From the NCBI GenBank assembly GCA_027924585.1, contig BSBM01000261.1, positions 2,431,001-2,495,000 of the forward strand: a stretch of 64,000 nucleotides of DNA, given 5' to 3'. Origin of the DNA: Larix kaempferi. Taxonomy: Eukaryota; Streptophyta; Pinopsida; Pinales; Pinaceae. Below, piece after piece: positions 1 to 11,375 of this stretch (within the stretch, counting starts at the first letter, position 1; each line of letters starts with the position of its first letter). Made by a program: the position numbers and the translations under genes. Under the pieces are notes generated by a model. It had not been told where the DNA came from. It saw only the letters and a program-made list of their open reading frames with translations, and made no database searches.

Positions 1-422
1 TATCAAGTATAATCCAGTTTGATGTACATGTCTTGATGGCTTTCCATTAATATAACTTAGCCTATTCCTCCCACTCATGCTTTTATGATGAATGCATGAA
101 ATTGTCTCTAATTTCATAGTTATATATTTGTTTATATGCATATCGCTTTGGAGAAGGCGTTGTCTTCCTTTTGCAAATAGGTCCACGAGCTTGTGATCAA
201 AGGCTGGATCTGGAGTAACAAAAAGATATCAAGGGAAACCATCAAAGAAAGGTTCGCCATCTACATGCTTCATTTTTCCATAGCTTGCAAATTGTTGTAT
301 GAGCTACATCTAGGAGGATTTTAGTGTCTATTTGTTTACTTACTGTCTTGGTTAGGAAATTAGGGGCCTCGTCTAATCCCAGGGGGATATCTACCTATCT
401 GTAGGGATATTTTCTTAGCACA
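1..422 (+). mobile_element. Element A, 3' part of the 5' LTR (window starts inside it)
   Basis: This stretch aligns end to end with 30075-30498 and 60141-60564, and stops at the same terminal ...TTAGCACA. In this copy the end is followed by a 5-bp spacer and a tRNA-Arg primer site, so this is the 5' LTR of an element whose first roughly 620 LTR bases lie outside the window. By eye it differs from the 3' LTR at about 30 of 424 positions (about 7 percent), so the insertion is older than element B. The 5' target duplication is not visible. Confidence 0.9.
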
Positions 423-427
423 GAAAC

Positions 428-445
428 TGGCGACTCCATTGGGGA
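428..445 (+). other. Primer binding site of element A (tRNA-Arg type)
   Basis: TGGCGACTCCATTGGGGA lies 5 bases after the LTR end. It is complementary to the 3' end of plant tRNA-Arg (acceptor ending in ...GAGTCG-CCA) with one mismatch. This primer is known for Tat/Ogre-type Ty3 elements and primes minus-strand DNA synthesis. Element B has the same arrangement at 11358. Confidence 0.85.
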
Positions 446-2492
446 TTTTTTCATGTTTATATAGCCATCGAATCTTTAAGATTTGATCCCCTACCTCTGC
501 AAACTACTTAGTTTTAAGCTTTTCCATCATCCTAATCTTCACTGTTGGGCTCTCTGAGTCTTAATACCTAATATATTGATAATTTGGATCTCACATCTTC
601 TCCATTCCCACTCTACGGGATATTTTTGCGTCCTATATGTGCATTAAAGAGCGAAAATTTCCAAATTTTTTAGCCTCCACAATAGTCTAGAGGGCGAAAA
701 TTCCTGGTTTTCGCACCAAAGTAGTCTGTCAAGGAGCGAAAATTCCTTGTAACTCACCTTGGTTCTTGGTTTTTTGCTTGATTGGTGTTTGGTTTTGGAT
801 TTTAACTTGCTTTATGCCTTATGATATTGATCTGCAGTGTGTGATTTCATCGTGGTTTTTACTTTTTGGTTTTCTTTTATCCCTCATGTGGATTGTGGAG
901 TGAATTTGTAAGTGTTACTAGTGTGTTGAAAATCAGAGGGATATCATAGCATCCCCTATCATTTCATCACCTTCTCAAACCTCTGAGATTCGTCTAATAT
1001 CTTACCACCTCCCCTACTCTTAGTTTGAAGGTCTGAAAGGTTGCTTGGTTTGTTTGATTTTACACTTATACGGTTTGGATTTTTTGAGTGAAACTGACAA
1101 GAAGGATTTGATCCTATACTTAGCTTCTTGATTTGAATATTGAAAAGGCCATCTTTTTTCTTACATTTTGTAAGAACCAAGGAAATTATTGCACATTATT
1201 GGAAATTGAGGCTTGCACTTCCATATCCAAAAGAATCATCACTTTGATTGTGAAGAATCCATGCATTTTTTAGCTTTAAAAGATTGCTTGGAAACTTTCA
1301 AAATCTTTCATTTCCTTTACCCCTTCACTTGACATTAAAACATTTTTCAATCAAAAGAAGCTTATTTCTCTTAACTTGTCATTTTAGGCTCATGTGAAGC
1401 AAAAAGAAAACAAAAAAATTATTTTTGACTCGTTTAAAAATTTTGGATTCATTTGGTGTGAAATAGTGTTTCAAGGATTGATTTGGCACGTAATTTGAAA
1501 AGAAAAATAAACAATGGATATTTCCTTTCTCAAAAAATTTGCATATGTGTCTCTTACATTTGGGAACAAAAATAACTCCTCCTTTCTTAGCTAGAAGTTC
1601 ATAGAAGGAAAAAAGACTTTCATAATTCATCCAAATTTGCATGGTTTGAGTCGAGTCTACACACCACCGAGTTGCACTTCCACTCCCCTTGACTAAAAAA
1701 ATAGCCTTTAAAATTAAACTCCCTAAATAAATACACATTAACCTCATTTGAGGAAATAAAAGAATAGTATAGGTAGGTAGGGCACCGAGGATAGGAATCC
1801 AAATAATTCCCCCTTGTCATTTCACATCTGAAACATAGTTGTTTTCTCTGAGGGTGCTAAAATACTTTGGTATTTGTTGACATGGTTATAAACCAATTTG
1901 TTGGGGGGTCTCTCATTCCACGGGGGTAAGCCGTGAGGACTAGTTTTGGACGGACTTTGTGGAATATCGCACTCCACTTAGCTCCTACAGACATCAATCC
2001 ATTGTCTTCCTTGTATTTCTCGGCCTCCATACTAGTTGTACAAGGGCCAAAAGGAAGAAGCTCCAAGAAACCTTCCCAAACGTATCATGAACGAGGTATC
2101 CTAGTGACCATTCTTCTAGGGCTCTTTTACCCGGGATCCCTTTCGGTAGAGGGATATCTCTTCATCTATATTGGTCTCTCATTTCGTATTGTTTAACTTG
2201 GATTTCATCACCTTGCGGAGGATACAATTTGTTGATATCTTTGGATCTTAGATAGGAGGTTGCTTGCTCTTTTACCTTGTAGAGGGTCTTTTTGTTTTAG
2301 TGTTGCTTGTTGGATTCCTGACCTCTTTGTTATTACTCACTTGTTGTGGCATCGGTCACAGTAATTTTTTTTAGCTTGATTTTTGGCCTGTGCGCCTCTT
2401 TTTCTTCTAGCTCCCCTTTTGCACGCTCGGTTGCCTAAGGGTTTTTGAGTTATTTTTAGCGAGACTTCTCCCACATCACCTAGTCTTGTTCC
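446..2492 (+). other. Element A untranslated leader
   Basis: This 2-kb non-coding leader lies between the primer site and gag. Two parts stand out. At 640-750 a roughly 42-bp unit is repeated three times, each containing GCGAAAATT(T/C)C. At about 1735-2230 a block is clearly related to B's leader at about 12385-12870; shared stretches include ACATCTGARACATAGT, the 'tttgttgacaYRgttataMaccaattt' region and TTGGATTTCATCACCTTGC. The rest is AT-rich with only short chance ORFs. Confidence 0.7.
640..750 (+). repeat. 42-bp tandem motif array (GCGAAAATTCC) in A leader
   Basis: Copies of GCGAAAATT start near 651, 694 and 736, spaced 42-43 bp, with an inverted TTTTCGCACC near 708. Similar motifs, including TTTTCGCACC, reappear in A's 3' region near 27087-27175 and in the LTR near 29690-29785. 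Confidence 0.7.
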
Positions 2493-5340
2493 ATGGCGGA
2501 TCCAAGGAAATCCCGGAGACAACAAGGCATGAGTCCCGAACCACCCACACCTATATTTATTTGACCACTACCTCCACATACCCAAGTTCCTTCTACTAGC
2601 ATACCAGTTGGTCGGGAGGTTATCTTGGGACAAACCAGTGCGACACCACCATTTTGTACAGAACTAGAAGTCATTGTAGCACCTGAAGTTAGAGTAACAT
2701 CAGAATTCAGTGTAGCACCTGAAGTTAAAGTAACATCAGAATTCAGTGTAGCCCTTAAGATTAACATCGTACCAGAAAATAGTATTACACCCGAAGCCGA
2801 CATCGTGCTAGAGGTTCATAACCCTCTGGAAACTAGTATAGCCCCAGAGATACCATCACAAAACGACCTTCCCAGATGATATATTGAAGTTATTGAAAAA
2901 TTTGATCCTTTCCCTTCAACGACTATTCAACTAGTTATGAATTTTAACCAACCATTTGTAGAGTTGGAAACACCACCTGTTATACCTAATACTTATGTTA
3001 TGCCCATCTATCAATATGAATCCTATAGTAGAAGAATGCTAGGAATGCCAACCCCTTAAATTCCTATGGGCCAAGAAATTATGGAATTTATATGAGCAGA
3101 ACTTTCGAGTTTATCCCGCGAACGTGCGACAACGGATAGGTTTAGACATGAAGCTGCAAAAATGATGGTTCCCCCAAACTCATAATTTCCATTGCCTTCT
3201 ACATCCGAAGTGGTATACCCTTATGTTCGGGAACTCCCCAAACCGCTTCATGTGATTCAACCTATGGTATCTCGTTTGTTGGTCGATCTGCACCCACATA
3301 TTGGATTTATTCCCAACCTTTACCCGACGACTCGAGAACGAAAAAAAAAATTTGGTCCATCATCATCACTGTGGAACACGACTTTGGGCCAAGCCCTCAA
3401 CGATTTTCGCACCTTTCCATCACCTATGCAGTTAAATCCGGAAACTTCCCTGCAACCTTTCCCACTTATTTTACCAAGTGAAATTATTAGTCTCTCTTTA
3501 GGGGTTTTTCCTAGTCAAGGGACGAATCATAACATCCCTCCATTACCTTAACTTCTGGAATTGGTGCACATCCATCTTCACAATTCAGGACTACTATTGC
3601 AGACACTCAACCTGCACGATCAATCCCTTCTAATGTTTCGGTGGGAAGACCATTTGTTCCCACTGTTGGTACGCCAGTTGTGAATGAAAGTGAATCTTCA
3701 GCCCTGATTTACACCATCTCTTGAGGCCAACCTTTCATTGGTGCCCCAAGTGGGACCAGTGGCCAAACTCCTCCGCTAGGACCATCTTCTTCATGGGGAC
3801 AAAAAATACCACCTACTGGTGGGAAACATACAGTAGGTAACCAGAATCCTTTTGGGGGGGGAACAAATCAATTTCAACCCTTTTACCCCCAACCCTAATT
3901 TGTATCCTAGGATACCTTACCCTAGCGTCACAAATAGTCAATGGATCCCACGTCCCTCGACACTGCCTCTCAATCCAGGTGCAACAAATAATCAATGGGT
4001 TCCACCTCCTCTGACACCTCCCCCTATTCAAAGTATGTTTAATCCCCCTAATAAAGGATTTGTAAACAATACATGGGTCCCACCACCCCCTATATCTACA
4101 CCATTTAACCGCATAATGCAGAATTTACAAAAACCAATGTATAATACGATTCTGAATCAATAGGTAAATCCTATGATTCTGAACCAACAATCAGTTAACC
4201 CCATGGTACCCAACCCACATAAATTCCAACAGTATCCCACGGGAAACATATATGGGTATAATATGAAACAATCTGTAGTGCAAGGCCCTACGGGCGTTCT
4301 AGCAACCCATCAATACTATTCTTACCCATAACCAAATAGACAACTTCCCTTCCTAGCAACATTGGAACTGCCCAATTTGTCATGATTAATTAACAATCCC
4401 ATTTGGAATGAACCACATTGGTAACCTATCCCTTCCAAATTACCATCGGATATCCGAAAATTCAATGTGAAACCAGGGGAAGACCCAAAAATCACGTTAT
4501 GACATTCCATCTTTGGTGTTCTTCGAACTCATTGATGGATGATTCCATACGATTGTTGCTCTTCCAACACACACTCACTGGGACATAAACTAAATGGTAT
4601 ATTGATCTTCCACAAAACTCTTTCCGAGATTTCAATCCCTTGCAATGCAATTTTTGACGCATTTTCAACTACCCATTCAATACGAAACTGGCACAGACCT
4701 ATTAACTTCGTTGTGACAATCAACCTCTACTCACATCTCAGATCATATTCACTAGTGGAGGATACGTCGAAGTTTGATTAAGGCTCCTAACCCTAATCAA
4801 TTATTGGTCGATTTGTTTACAAAATCATTACTTCCACCTATTGTGAGGGATGTTGCAATGGGAGGGGTTGTTACAGAAGAGCAGGCGAACAGTCGTGCTC
4901 AGTATCTAGACTTGGTTTACTCCCAATATGGAACTTTATATGAATTGATCCCTCATGCTCCTCGGCCCACCAGTGATCCATACAGGCCCATTGTTGAACC
5001 ACTTATTGATGGCTTAGTTGGTTCCGTGAAGGCCCAGCTTGCATCAAAACCTAAAGGACCGCACAATACTTCAGTTCCACTTCAAAATCAAGTTGCATAA
5101 AAAAAAATACTTATCCTTCTTAGACCTTCGAGGTGAATGCAGTTCAATCCTCGTCACAGCAATCCGGAGGTAAAATAAGAACAATAGAGGGAAATACAAG
5201 AAACCCTCTCCTCAGCAGGAAAATCCAAAACCCCAACAAACTAATGCTGATAATAACCCAAGAGGAAAGCTAAGTTCCCCTTCCTTATTTTCCAGGAGGA
5301 CCATTATACAAAAGACTGTCCTTACCTTGAGGAAGTCAAC
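2493..5340 (+). pseudogene. gag: Element A gag (capsid/nucleocapsid), heavily decayed
   Basis: Gag would form the virus-like particle and bind element RNA. An ATG at 2493 opens a frame followed almost to 4163 through several in-frame stops (first TGA near 2562, another at 2877-2879). The N-terminal part has short tandem repeats of a V-A-P-E-V-x-V type (2680-2760), then a Pro/Asn-rich stretch with repeated N-x-x-W-(I/V)-P-(R/P)-P units (3930-4090). The capsid-like part aligns with B: LPSDI-(R/P)-KF...GEDP near 4440 and LLPPIVRDV near 4818. The nucleocapsid zinc knuckle at about 5285-5320 keeps only its second half, H-x4-C in HYTKDC; the C-x2-C half is lost. The frame shifts at least once between 4163 and 4774. 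It is non-functional as it stands. Confidence 0.8.
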
Positions 5341-6456
5341 AAATTTGTGAAAGTTTCTTCCCATCCGGCAATGCTAACTGACCCTTTCCCATCTCAACAA
5401 CAGCAAATGATCACACACACCCCTCCACAAGGGGGCACTACAAACAACCCCAATAAACTGGAGTCATTCGCGACCCGACATATTCTCATTATGAGTAACG
5501 AGACTGTTCATTTATCCACCAGGACAAATACCTATGACTCTGTTCCAAATTCAAACAAAAATGGGAGTTCAAAAGATAAATCTCCTTTGGAATATTCTCC
5601 CTCCACTCCTTCATCTACTGGCCCTCTTCATATCGAAAGGCCTATTTTTGACACAGTGTTGCAACTACCAAAAGCCACCATTCGAAAAGCGACATTCAAT
5701 CTGAGTGTACGAACTTCCCAGAACTATAATATCGTTGAAGACTTAGCTCAAGCACCCTGCGCAATGTCAACTCTTGAAGTTTTACAACATTTCCTTAGTC
5801 AGCATCGAACCTTATTGTCAACACTTGGAGCCATTGAACCTGAAACTTCCAATATGATCATGTTTAATTTGGAATATTTTAATCCACGAATTACCCACCA
5901 ACTATAATTTCAAATTCACACTAATATTTGTGGCAATAACATACATCGAACCATTTTGGACGAGGGTGCCTCCACTTCTATCATGTCTTTGTCCTGCTGA
6001 AGAGCTATTGGATCTCCAGAGATAAATCAGTCTCCTACTGCTTTAAAATCCTTCGACGGTCGTGGTTTCCAACCATACAGACTCATACCATCACTCACAG
6101 TAGAACTAGGGGTCAAAACTGTATCCATCCACGTGGAAATCATAGATGCTCCGTTGGATTACAATATCCTACTTGGTCGAAACTGATTTTATGCCATGAC
6201 TGCAGTAGAATCATCATTTTTTCGCCTGGTGCAATTTCCTCATCAAGGAAAAGTTGTTACCATTGATCAATTGGACTTTTTCACAGTAGATATTCATTCC
6301 AACACCACCAATAATGTCCCGTTGTTGACACAATCTCAACATCATTATGAAGACATTGGTGTTGGTCTGTTGAAGGACTCTTCCATCATCGAAGTCTTTC
6401 CCGAGCTTCCACCCCCGGTCTATTCTATCAACATGATCTCTTCGAGTACCTTTTAA
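5341..6456 (+). pseudogene. Element A protease region
   Basis: This encodes the aspartic protease that would mature the polyprotein. The open part 5347-5907 matches the same section of B: NYNIVEDLAQ, MSTLEVL and GAIEPETSN here against GAIDPNDSN in B. The protease active-site block reads LDEGAS-T-S-I-M near 5958-5985, the same D-E-G-A-S variant as in B, followed by DYNILLGRN near 6160-6185 (the flap/core end of retropepsins). In-frame stops follow DEGAS (TGA at about 5998) and LLGRN (TGA at about 6184). The domain is recognisable but broken. Confidence 0.8.
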
Positions 6457-6471
6457 TCCCATGAACCTCGT

Positions 6472-6587
6472 GATTCTTGGGTTGTACCAAGTCCCTTTGA
6501 ATACGAAACCATTGGAAAATGCATTCCTTTTAACTTAAATGAAGCAACCTATCATTTACAAGAGGGACTTGGTACAACCCAAGAATC
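6472..6587. repeat. Perfect 25-bp inverted repeat in A's protease-RT linker
   Basis: The 25 bases at 6472-6496 (starting GATTCTTGGGTTGTACC) are the exact reverse complement of 6563-6587, with a 66-base loop. B has nothing similar in its linker. It sits inside degenerate coding sequence, so a local inverted copying event is more likely than a selected hairpin. Confidence 0.85.
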
Positions 6588-6799
6588 AATCTGCTTCATA
6601 TCATATCGACTATGTTGACCACCATCCAGTGGCACCACACCCTGAAATTCTTCAGTCTTGGATCGATTCATCTTTTCCCCCTTTTGATTCCCTTCTACAG
6701 ACTTTTCCCTCTGACGAGTCTATCATGGAAATCATGAGCATCGACGAACCTCCATGAAATGATCACCGTCATTGATAATCTTTCCTTCCTAGGATCCAT

Positions 6800-8290
6800 G
6801 TGGCAGACCGCAATACCAAATCCGTTGTTTCACATGATTATGTCCAAAATCCTCAAATTCCCATCCTCGCTCGCAACGTGTTCTCGGAGGGAAATTTAGC
6901 TAATATTGTGGAATCTTTTCCTATAGACCTATCCATGAAACCTGGTATCATGGAACACATCCACCTAAGCAAAACTTGTACACCCACTGAAGTGGAATTT
7001 TACATAGCCTTGTTTAAAGAGTTCCGCTATGTTTTCACATGGACTTATGAATAAGTGTTGGGAATTGACCCTTCTATTGTGGTCCACGAAATCAAGTTTT
7101 ATCCCTGTGCACGACCTGTTTGGAAAAAACTACGACTCATTCACCCCAGAAAAACTGTAGCCATTAAGGAATAATTTGAAAAGCGCCTTCGAGTTGGTTT
7201 TATCTATCATATCCCATTGACAGACTATGTTTCTAACATCATTGATGTAGCTAAGAAACAGGGCACAATTAGAGTTTTTGTTGATTATAAGGACCTGAAC
7301 AAATCTTGTCCTAAGGAAAACTATCCTACCCACTTCATCGACCAAATTATCGATAACTGTGTCGGGAGTGTCATCTTTTCATTCATGGATGGATTATTTG
7401 GCTATAATCAGATAGAGACACTCCCATCTGACCAGCATAAAACAACTTTCATCTGCCCATGGGGAACCTTCGCATATTGAAAGTTACATTTTGGCCTTAA
7501 AAATGTTGGGGCTACTTTTCAACGGGCCATGTCTTATGCATTTCACGATATCAAGCATGTTGTGGATCCCTATTTGGATGACTTACCCGGTCATTCTACT
7601 TTGCGAGACGACCATCTAGAACACCTTAGTTCCATATTTCTACGGTGTCGCCACTACAACATTCACCTTGAATCCTCACAAATGCGTATTTTGTGTTGAA
7701 GCTGACAAATTATTAGGTTTCATAGTCTCCAAAGATGGTATTTGCATCGACCCACTCAAGGTTGAAGCAATTTTATCCTTACCTTCACCCATTGATATTC
7801 CCAAACTCCAAAGTTTGCAAGGGCACACAAATTTTTTACGTCACTTCGTCTGCGATTTAGTCGAGATCACACAGGGCTATATGATACTTCTCAAGAAAAA
7901 TGTCCCGTTCATTTGGGATAATACAGCTCAACAATATTTTGATAATATGAAAAAGGCCCTGACTAATGCTCTTGTGTTACAACCCCCCAACTATACACAG
8001 GATTACATCTTATATCTCACATCCTCTACTTCCACTATTGGAATGGTGTTAGTACAGGAAGACAGTAATGGTCAAGAACATGTGATATACTATCTCAGTA
8101 AGGGTCTTATAGACTCTAAAACACGTTATTCACATGTGGAGAAACTGGCTCTGGAAACCGTTTTTGCTGTCTAGAGATTCTGACATTATATCTTACTCCG
8201 CAAGACCATAGTTATTTCCAACTTTAATCCCATGTATTATATTCTAACACGTCAAATCCTAGGGGGGGAATACTCCCATTGGATTGTTGT
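6800..8290 (+). pseudogene. pol: Element A reverse transcriptase and first RNase H
   Basis: The RT would copy element RNA into DNA. Blocks in order: linker with ARNVF-x-EGN near 6868; RT motifs VFVDYKDLNKSCPKENYP (7277-7330), SFMDGLFGYNQI (7378-7414), CPWGTFAY (7452-7478), FGLKN-x-GATFQRAM (7490-7535) and the catalytic YLDDL at 7571-7585, where both aspartates are intact. The thumb and connection follow (LLGFIVSKDGI near 7712). The first RNase H domain shows LYLTSS..IGMVLVQED (8012-8065) and VIYYLSKGL. Stops include TAA near 7169, TGA at 7478-7480, TAG at 8172-8174 and TAG near 8297, with shifts between pieces. It is inactive. Spacing and order are typical of the Tat lineage. Confidence 0.88.
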
Positions 8291-8306
8291 CTTCTAGGAG
8301 CTTGAT

Positions 8307-9702
8307 TTGGTGTTTGCAAAATCTAAATCCAAAAAATATTTAGTCTTTGTTGAGCTAATATGTGCTATGCCTCGTGTCAATGACCCAACTGAGCCCATTG
8401 ACTCTCTTCCTGATGAGTCATTGTTCATCATTGGCACGACTGATCCATGGTACAGAGACATTTTTTTATATCTCCAAACCCAACGCTTTCAGTTTAATCT
8501 CAATCGCGATGAGCAATGTCGCATCCGACACCACGCCAAATATCACCTCATCATTAGTGATACTTTATACCATCGTGGTATCGATTCCATTTTTTGTACC
8601 TGCTTAACTATCGATCGAACGAGTACTTAATGACTTACACTCTGGAGCTTGTGGAGGTCACCTCTCTGGGATGGCTATAACCCAAAATATTTTATGCGCG
8701 GGCTACTTCTGACCATCCATATTCAAATATTGAATCGAAGCAATCAAAAAGTGCCCCCCATGTCAATTCTCTCACTCCAAGAAGTGCTCCCATCCATCTC
8801 CACTGCATCCCGTGATTGTTGTTGGCCCCTTTGCAAAATGGGGTATCGATTTCATTCATAGCAAGCTTACTTCAGTTGGGGGGAATGGTTATGTCATCGT
8901 AGAAGTTGACTATTTTACCAAGTGGGCTGAAGCTATGCCTACATATGCTGCAGACAGAAAAATGACAGCACTCTTCATATTCAATCATATCATTGAAAGA
9001 TTTGGAGTCCCTCAATCCATTGTAACTAATCACGGTTCCCATTTCATGAATCATATGATGGTTGAACTAAGTACCAAATTGGGTTTTCATCATGAAAACT
9101 CATCCCCCTAATACCCCCTATCAAATGGACAAGTAGAGGCAATCAACAAAGTCTTTAAAAAAATTATCCAACGCATGGTGGGGACCCATAAATCAAATTG
9201 GCACTAAGCACTATTCTCGACTCTTTGGGCCTATAGGACCTCCATAAAAAATGAGACCGGGTTCACACCATTTCAATTGGTCTACGGCCTGGAAGCTATC
9301 CTCCCAATTGAATGTGAAATCGCATCCCTTAAACTGGTTGTTGAACTCTTTCCAAACACTCCCATCGAGGAAGAACGATTCCTATACTTAACTAAGCTTG
9401 ATGAAACTCATCACGACGCTGCACTCGCTAACGATGCTCAAAAAAATTGAATTAAGGTTCAATATGATAAATCCATCCAACCGCGTGTTTTGAATGAAGG
9501 CGGCCTAGTATTAACTTACGATCAAATGCATGACAAACTAGGTAATGGCAAGTTGGAATCCATGTGGTATGGTCCCTACATTTTCAAACGAGTGTTAGAG
9601 AAAGGAGCCTACGAGCTAGTTGATTGCAATGGCATACCTTTGGGAGAGCCTCGTAATGGACTTTACCTGAAGAGATTTTATGCATGGGGTCATCCTGCGT
9701 AA
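8307..9702 (+). pseudogene. pol: Element A integrase with GPY/F tail
   Basis: Integrase would insert the cDNA into host DNA. The N-terminal HHCC zinc domain (about 8500-8800) is badly decayed. The catalytic core is readable at 8812-9111: KWGIDF has the first Asp, DYFTKWAEAMPTY follows, and VTNHGSHF occupies the position where B has ISDHGSHF, so the second catalytic Asp appears replaced by Asn. The third block (GQVEAINKVFKK) is near 9127-9160. The C-terminal part has LEAILPIE (9289-9312) and a GPY/F module, MWYGPYIFKRVLEKGAYEL (9562-9620), ending in NGLYLKRFYAWG. No chromodomain follows, as expected for Tat elements. Several stops (for example TAA near 9205, TGA near 9448) disable it. Confidence 0.85.
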
Positions 9703-9810
9703 ACACTTTGTATATAGTGTATTTATGGTGTGATTTTTATTTCTTTTTGCATGTCAGGATCCTGTCTCGTTCACAACTATTTATCTCGATTTGTGCTTTC
9801 ATGCACAGAT

Positions 9811-10222
9811 GTCAATGTACTTCGGATTTGCAAATGGTGCTAGTTGACATATCTAGAATCTTTCTTCTACAGCATGGGTACTGTATTCCCGTACTTACGA
9901 GTTGATCTCCTCAGGTGGAATTCGCTTAGGTCCCGCAACAAATAACATAGCGTAATATTATGCAGTTATTGGCATTCTAACTGAAGTATATTCTCTTGGA
10001 ATTCACCATCTCATAGTCTACCTAGACTCTCAACTCGTGGTCTCTCAACTAAATCACATTTATACCATTCGTGATCCCATATTACTTCGCTTATATCGAA
10101 GGATACGCCTCCTTGAAATATCATTTGATTATATATCATATCAACACATACCAAGGCAATTGAACACAATGGCTAATTCATTAGCTAACTACGTGTTGAA
10201 TTGGCATCTAGCTCATACATAA
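9811..10222 (+). pseudogene. Element A second (archaeal-type) RNase H
   Basis: An additional RNase H downstream of integrase is diagnostic of Tat-lineage Ty3 elements. Readable blocks are YFGFANGAS (9815-9840), TAWVLYS, NN-x-A-stop-YYAVIGIL (near 9940-9975), YLDSQLVVSQLN (10018-10053), and IPRQLNTMANSLANYVLNWHLAH (10150-10217). All blocks align with B's intact version at 20276-20704. The catalytic Glu codon is a TAA stop here, and there are two more stops near 9854 and 9863. An AG acceptor-like site (tgcacag) precedes the start, hinting at expression by splicing, but this is not shown. Confidence 0.82.
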
Positions 10223-10448
10223 TCAATGTCACCATGAAAAAAACATGTAAAATTGTAAAATACAAATAATTATAGATAAACAGTAGATATAGGTCCATGT
10301 ATATATCATGTAAAAAATTTTGATCATGTCACAAATAGTATCAAAATGCGTCAAAAGACAAAATCGGGATCACTTCCCATACAAAAAGCAGCATTGTCTC
10401 CTATATATCGTGTAAATGCTAAAAAGAGCTACTGCTGAGATCTAATCA
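10223..10448. other. Spacer after A second RNase H
   Basis: This short AT-rich spacer lies between the plus-strand RNase H frame and the stop codon of the minus-strand PMD-like ORF. The corresponding spacer in B is 20705-21071. I see no gene in it. Confidence 0.5.
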
Positions 10449-10650
10449 TGAGGAGCACTATGCTCATGATAGCATACCACTGCCCTATCAACACGGCGAA
10501 GTAATCTGCCAATACGCTCTGGCACACCCATGGTATGCCTCTGGAGGTGATAGGGGACCTCGGGAAATCTCATCGGAGGGATACCCATAGTCAAGCCCTC
10601 AATATTTCTCTCTACATTGCAAAATCTCCCTTCCTCGTCCCCCTCTTCTT
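10449..10650 (-). pseudogene. Element A antisense PMD-like ORF, 3' exon (left piece, split by B)
   Basis: Read on the minus strand, an open frame runs from the B insertion point at 10650 to a stop near 10449, ending in ...YHEHSAPHD. It contains RHTMGVPERIGRLLRRVDR, which aligns with RPTIER...WRSILLRVAVV in B's second antisense exon (21072-21409). If B and one GATAC copy are removed, the frame continues uninterrupted across the junction into minus-strand sequence at 25948-25990, so B landed inside this exon. One in-frame TGA lies in the right-hand piece. Confidence 0.65.
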
Positions 10651-10655
10651 GATAC
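10651..10655. repeat. Target site duplication of element B, left copy (GATAC)
   Basis: GATAC directly precedes the first base of B's 5' LTR and is repeated exactly at 25943-25947 after the 3' LTR. A 5-bp duplication is typical of Ty3/gypsy integrase. The copy on each side proves that both LTR ends are original. Confidence 0.95.
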
Positions 10656-11352
10656 TGTTAACACCCAAAAAGTGCTCACTAGCGCATCCCCTTATTCACA
10701 TGACCCATTTGTCCACTTTTCCACCATTTGAGCCTCTAAAACCATCAAAAGGTCACCAAAAAGACCACAATACACCTTTTTTCCCCTCAAAATATGTATT
10801 TTTTCCTCAAAAAGGGTCCAAAATTCCCAAAAATATTAAAAGGGAATAAAAATATTCAAAATATTCAAAAAAGGAGAAAAAGGGAAAAAGAGACCTAAAC
10901 CATGTTGGTTAATACCATTGGTTTCCTCAAAACCATAATGGTATTCCCCATCACCAAAAACTATAAAAAGGTGATAGGGGCTCCTCACTCTCCATCCACA
11001 TTTCATCATATCCTTATGCTGCCAAATTCCCTTTGAGAGCCATTGCCTCCCATTTCGAATTTGAAGATCATCATTGAAGCTTTGGAGAAGAAGAGACCAT
11101 TGGATATTGGAGCTTCTCAACCTTGGAGTTGCTCAACACCCATCATCCTCACCATTTGAGGTAATACAAAAACAAATTCTTTTGAATCTCTTGTCTTATT
11201 TGCTTATTGTTATCAATCTAGTTCTTTATTTCTCTTACATATGTTAATGTTAGATTAGATTAAGTTTATTGTTATTTGCTTTTCATTCGAGACTACTATT
11301 ACAAGTTAATGGGTGCATCCTTGCACATGCTTGGTTGAAAAACCAAGCAACA
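10656..11352 (+). repeat. Element B 5' LTR (697 bp)
   Basis: Starts TGTTAACACCC and ends AAGCAACA. It is 9 bp longer than the 3' LTR because ATATTCAAA is repeated near 10850-10868. A TATA box (CTATAAAAAG) lies at 10961-10970. Confidence 0.95.
10961..10970 (+). promoter_or_regulatory. TATA box in B 5' LTR
   Basis: CTATAAAAAG sits about 300 bp into the LTR and is identical at 25551-25560 in the 3' LTR. It is preceded by a near-palindromic ACCATAATGGT. This is the expected site of the U3 core promoter that drives full-length RNA. The transcription start is not determined. Confidence 0.6.
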
Positions 11353-11357
11353 GTTTT

Positions 11358-11375
11358 TGGCGACTCCGCTGGTAT
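11358..11375 (+). other. Primer binding site of element B (tRNA-Arg type)
   Basis: TGGCGACTCCGCTGG begins 5 bases after the LTR end, the same spacing as in A. It matches the tRNA-Arg 3' end over about 15 bases with one mismatch and then diverges (TATTCG). Confidence 0.85.
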
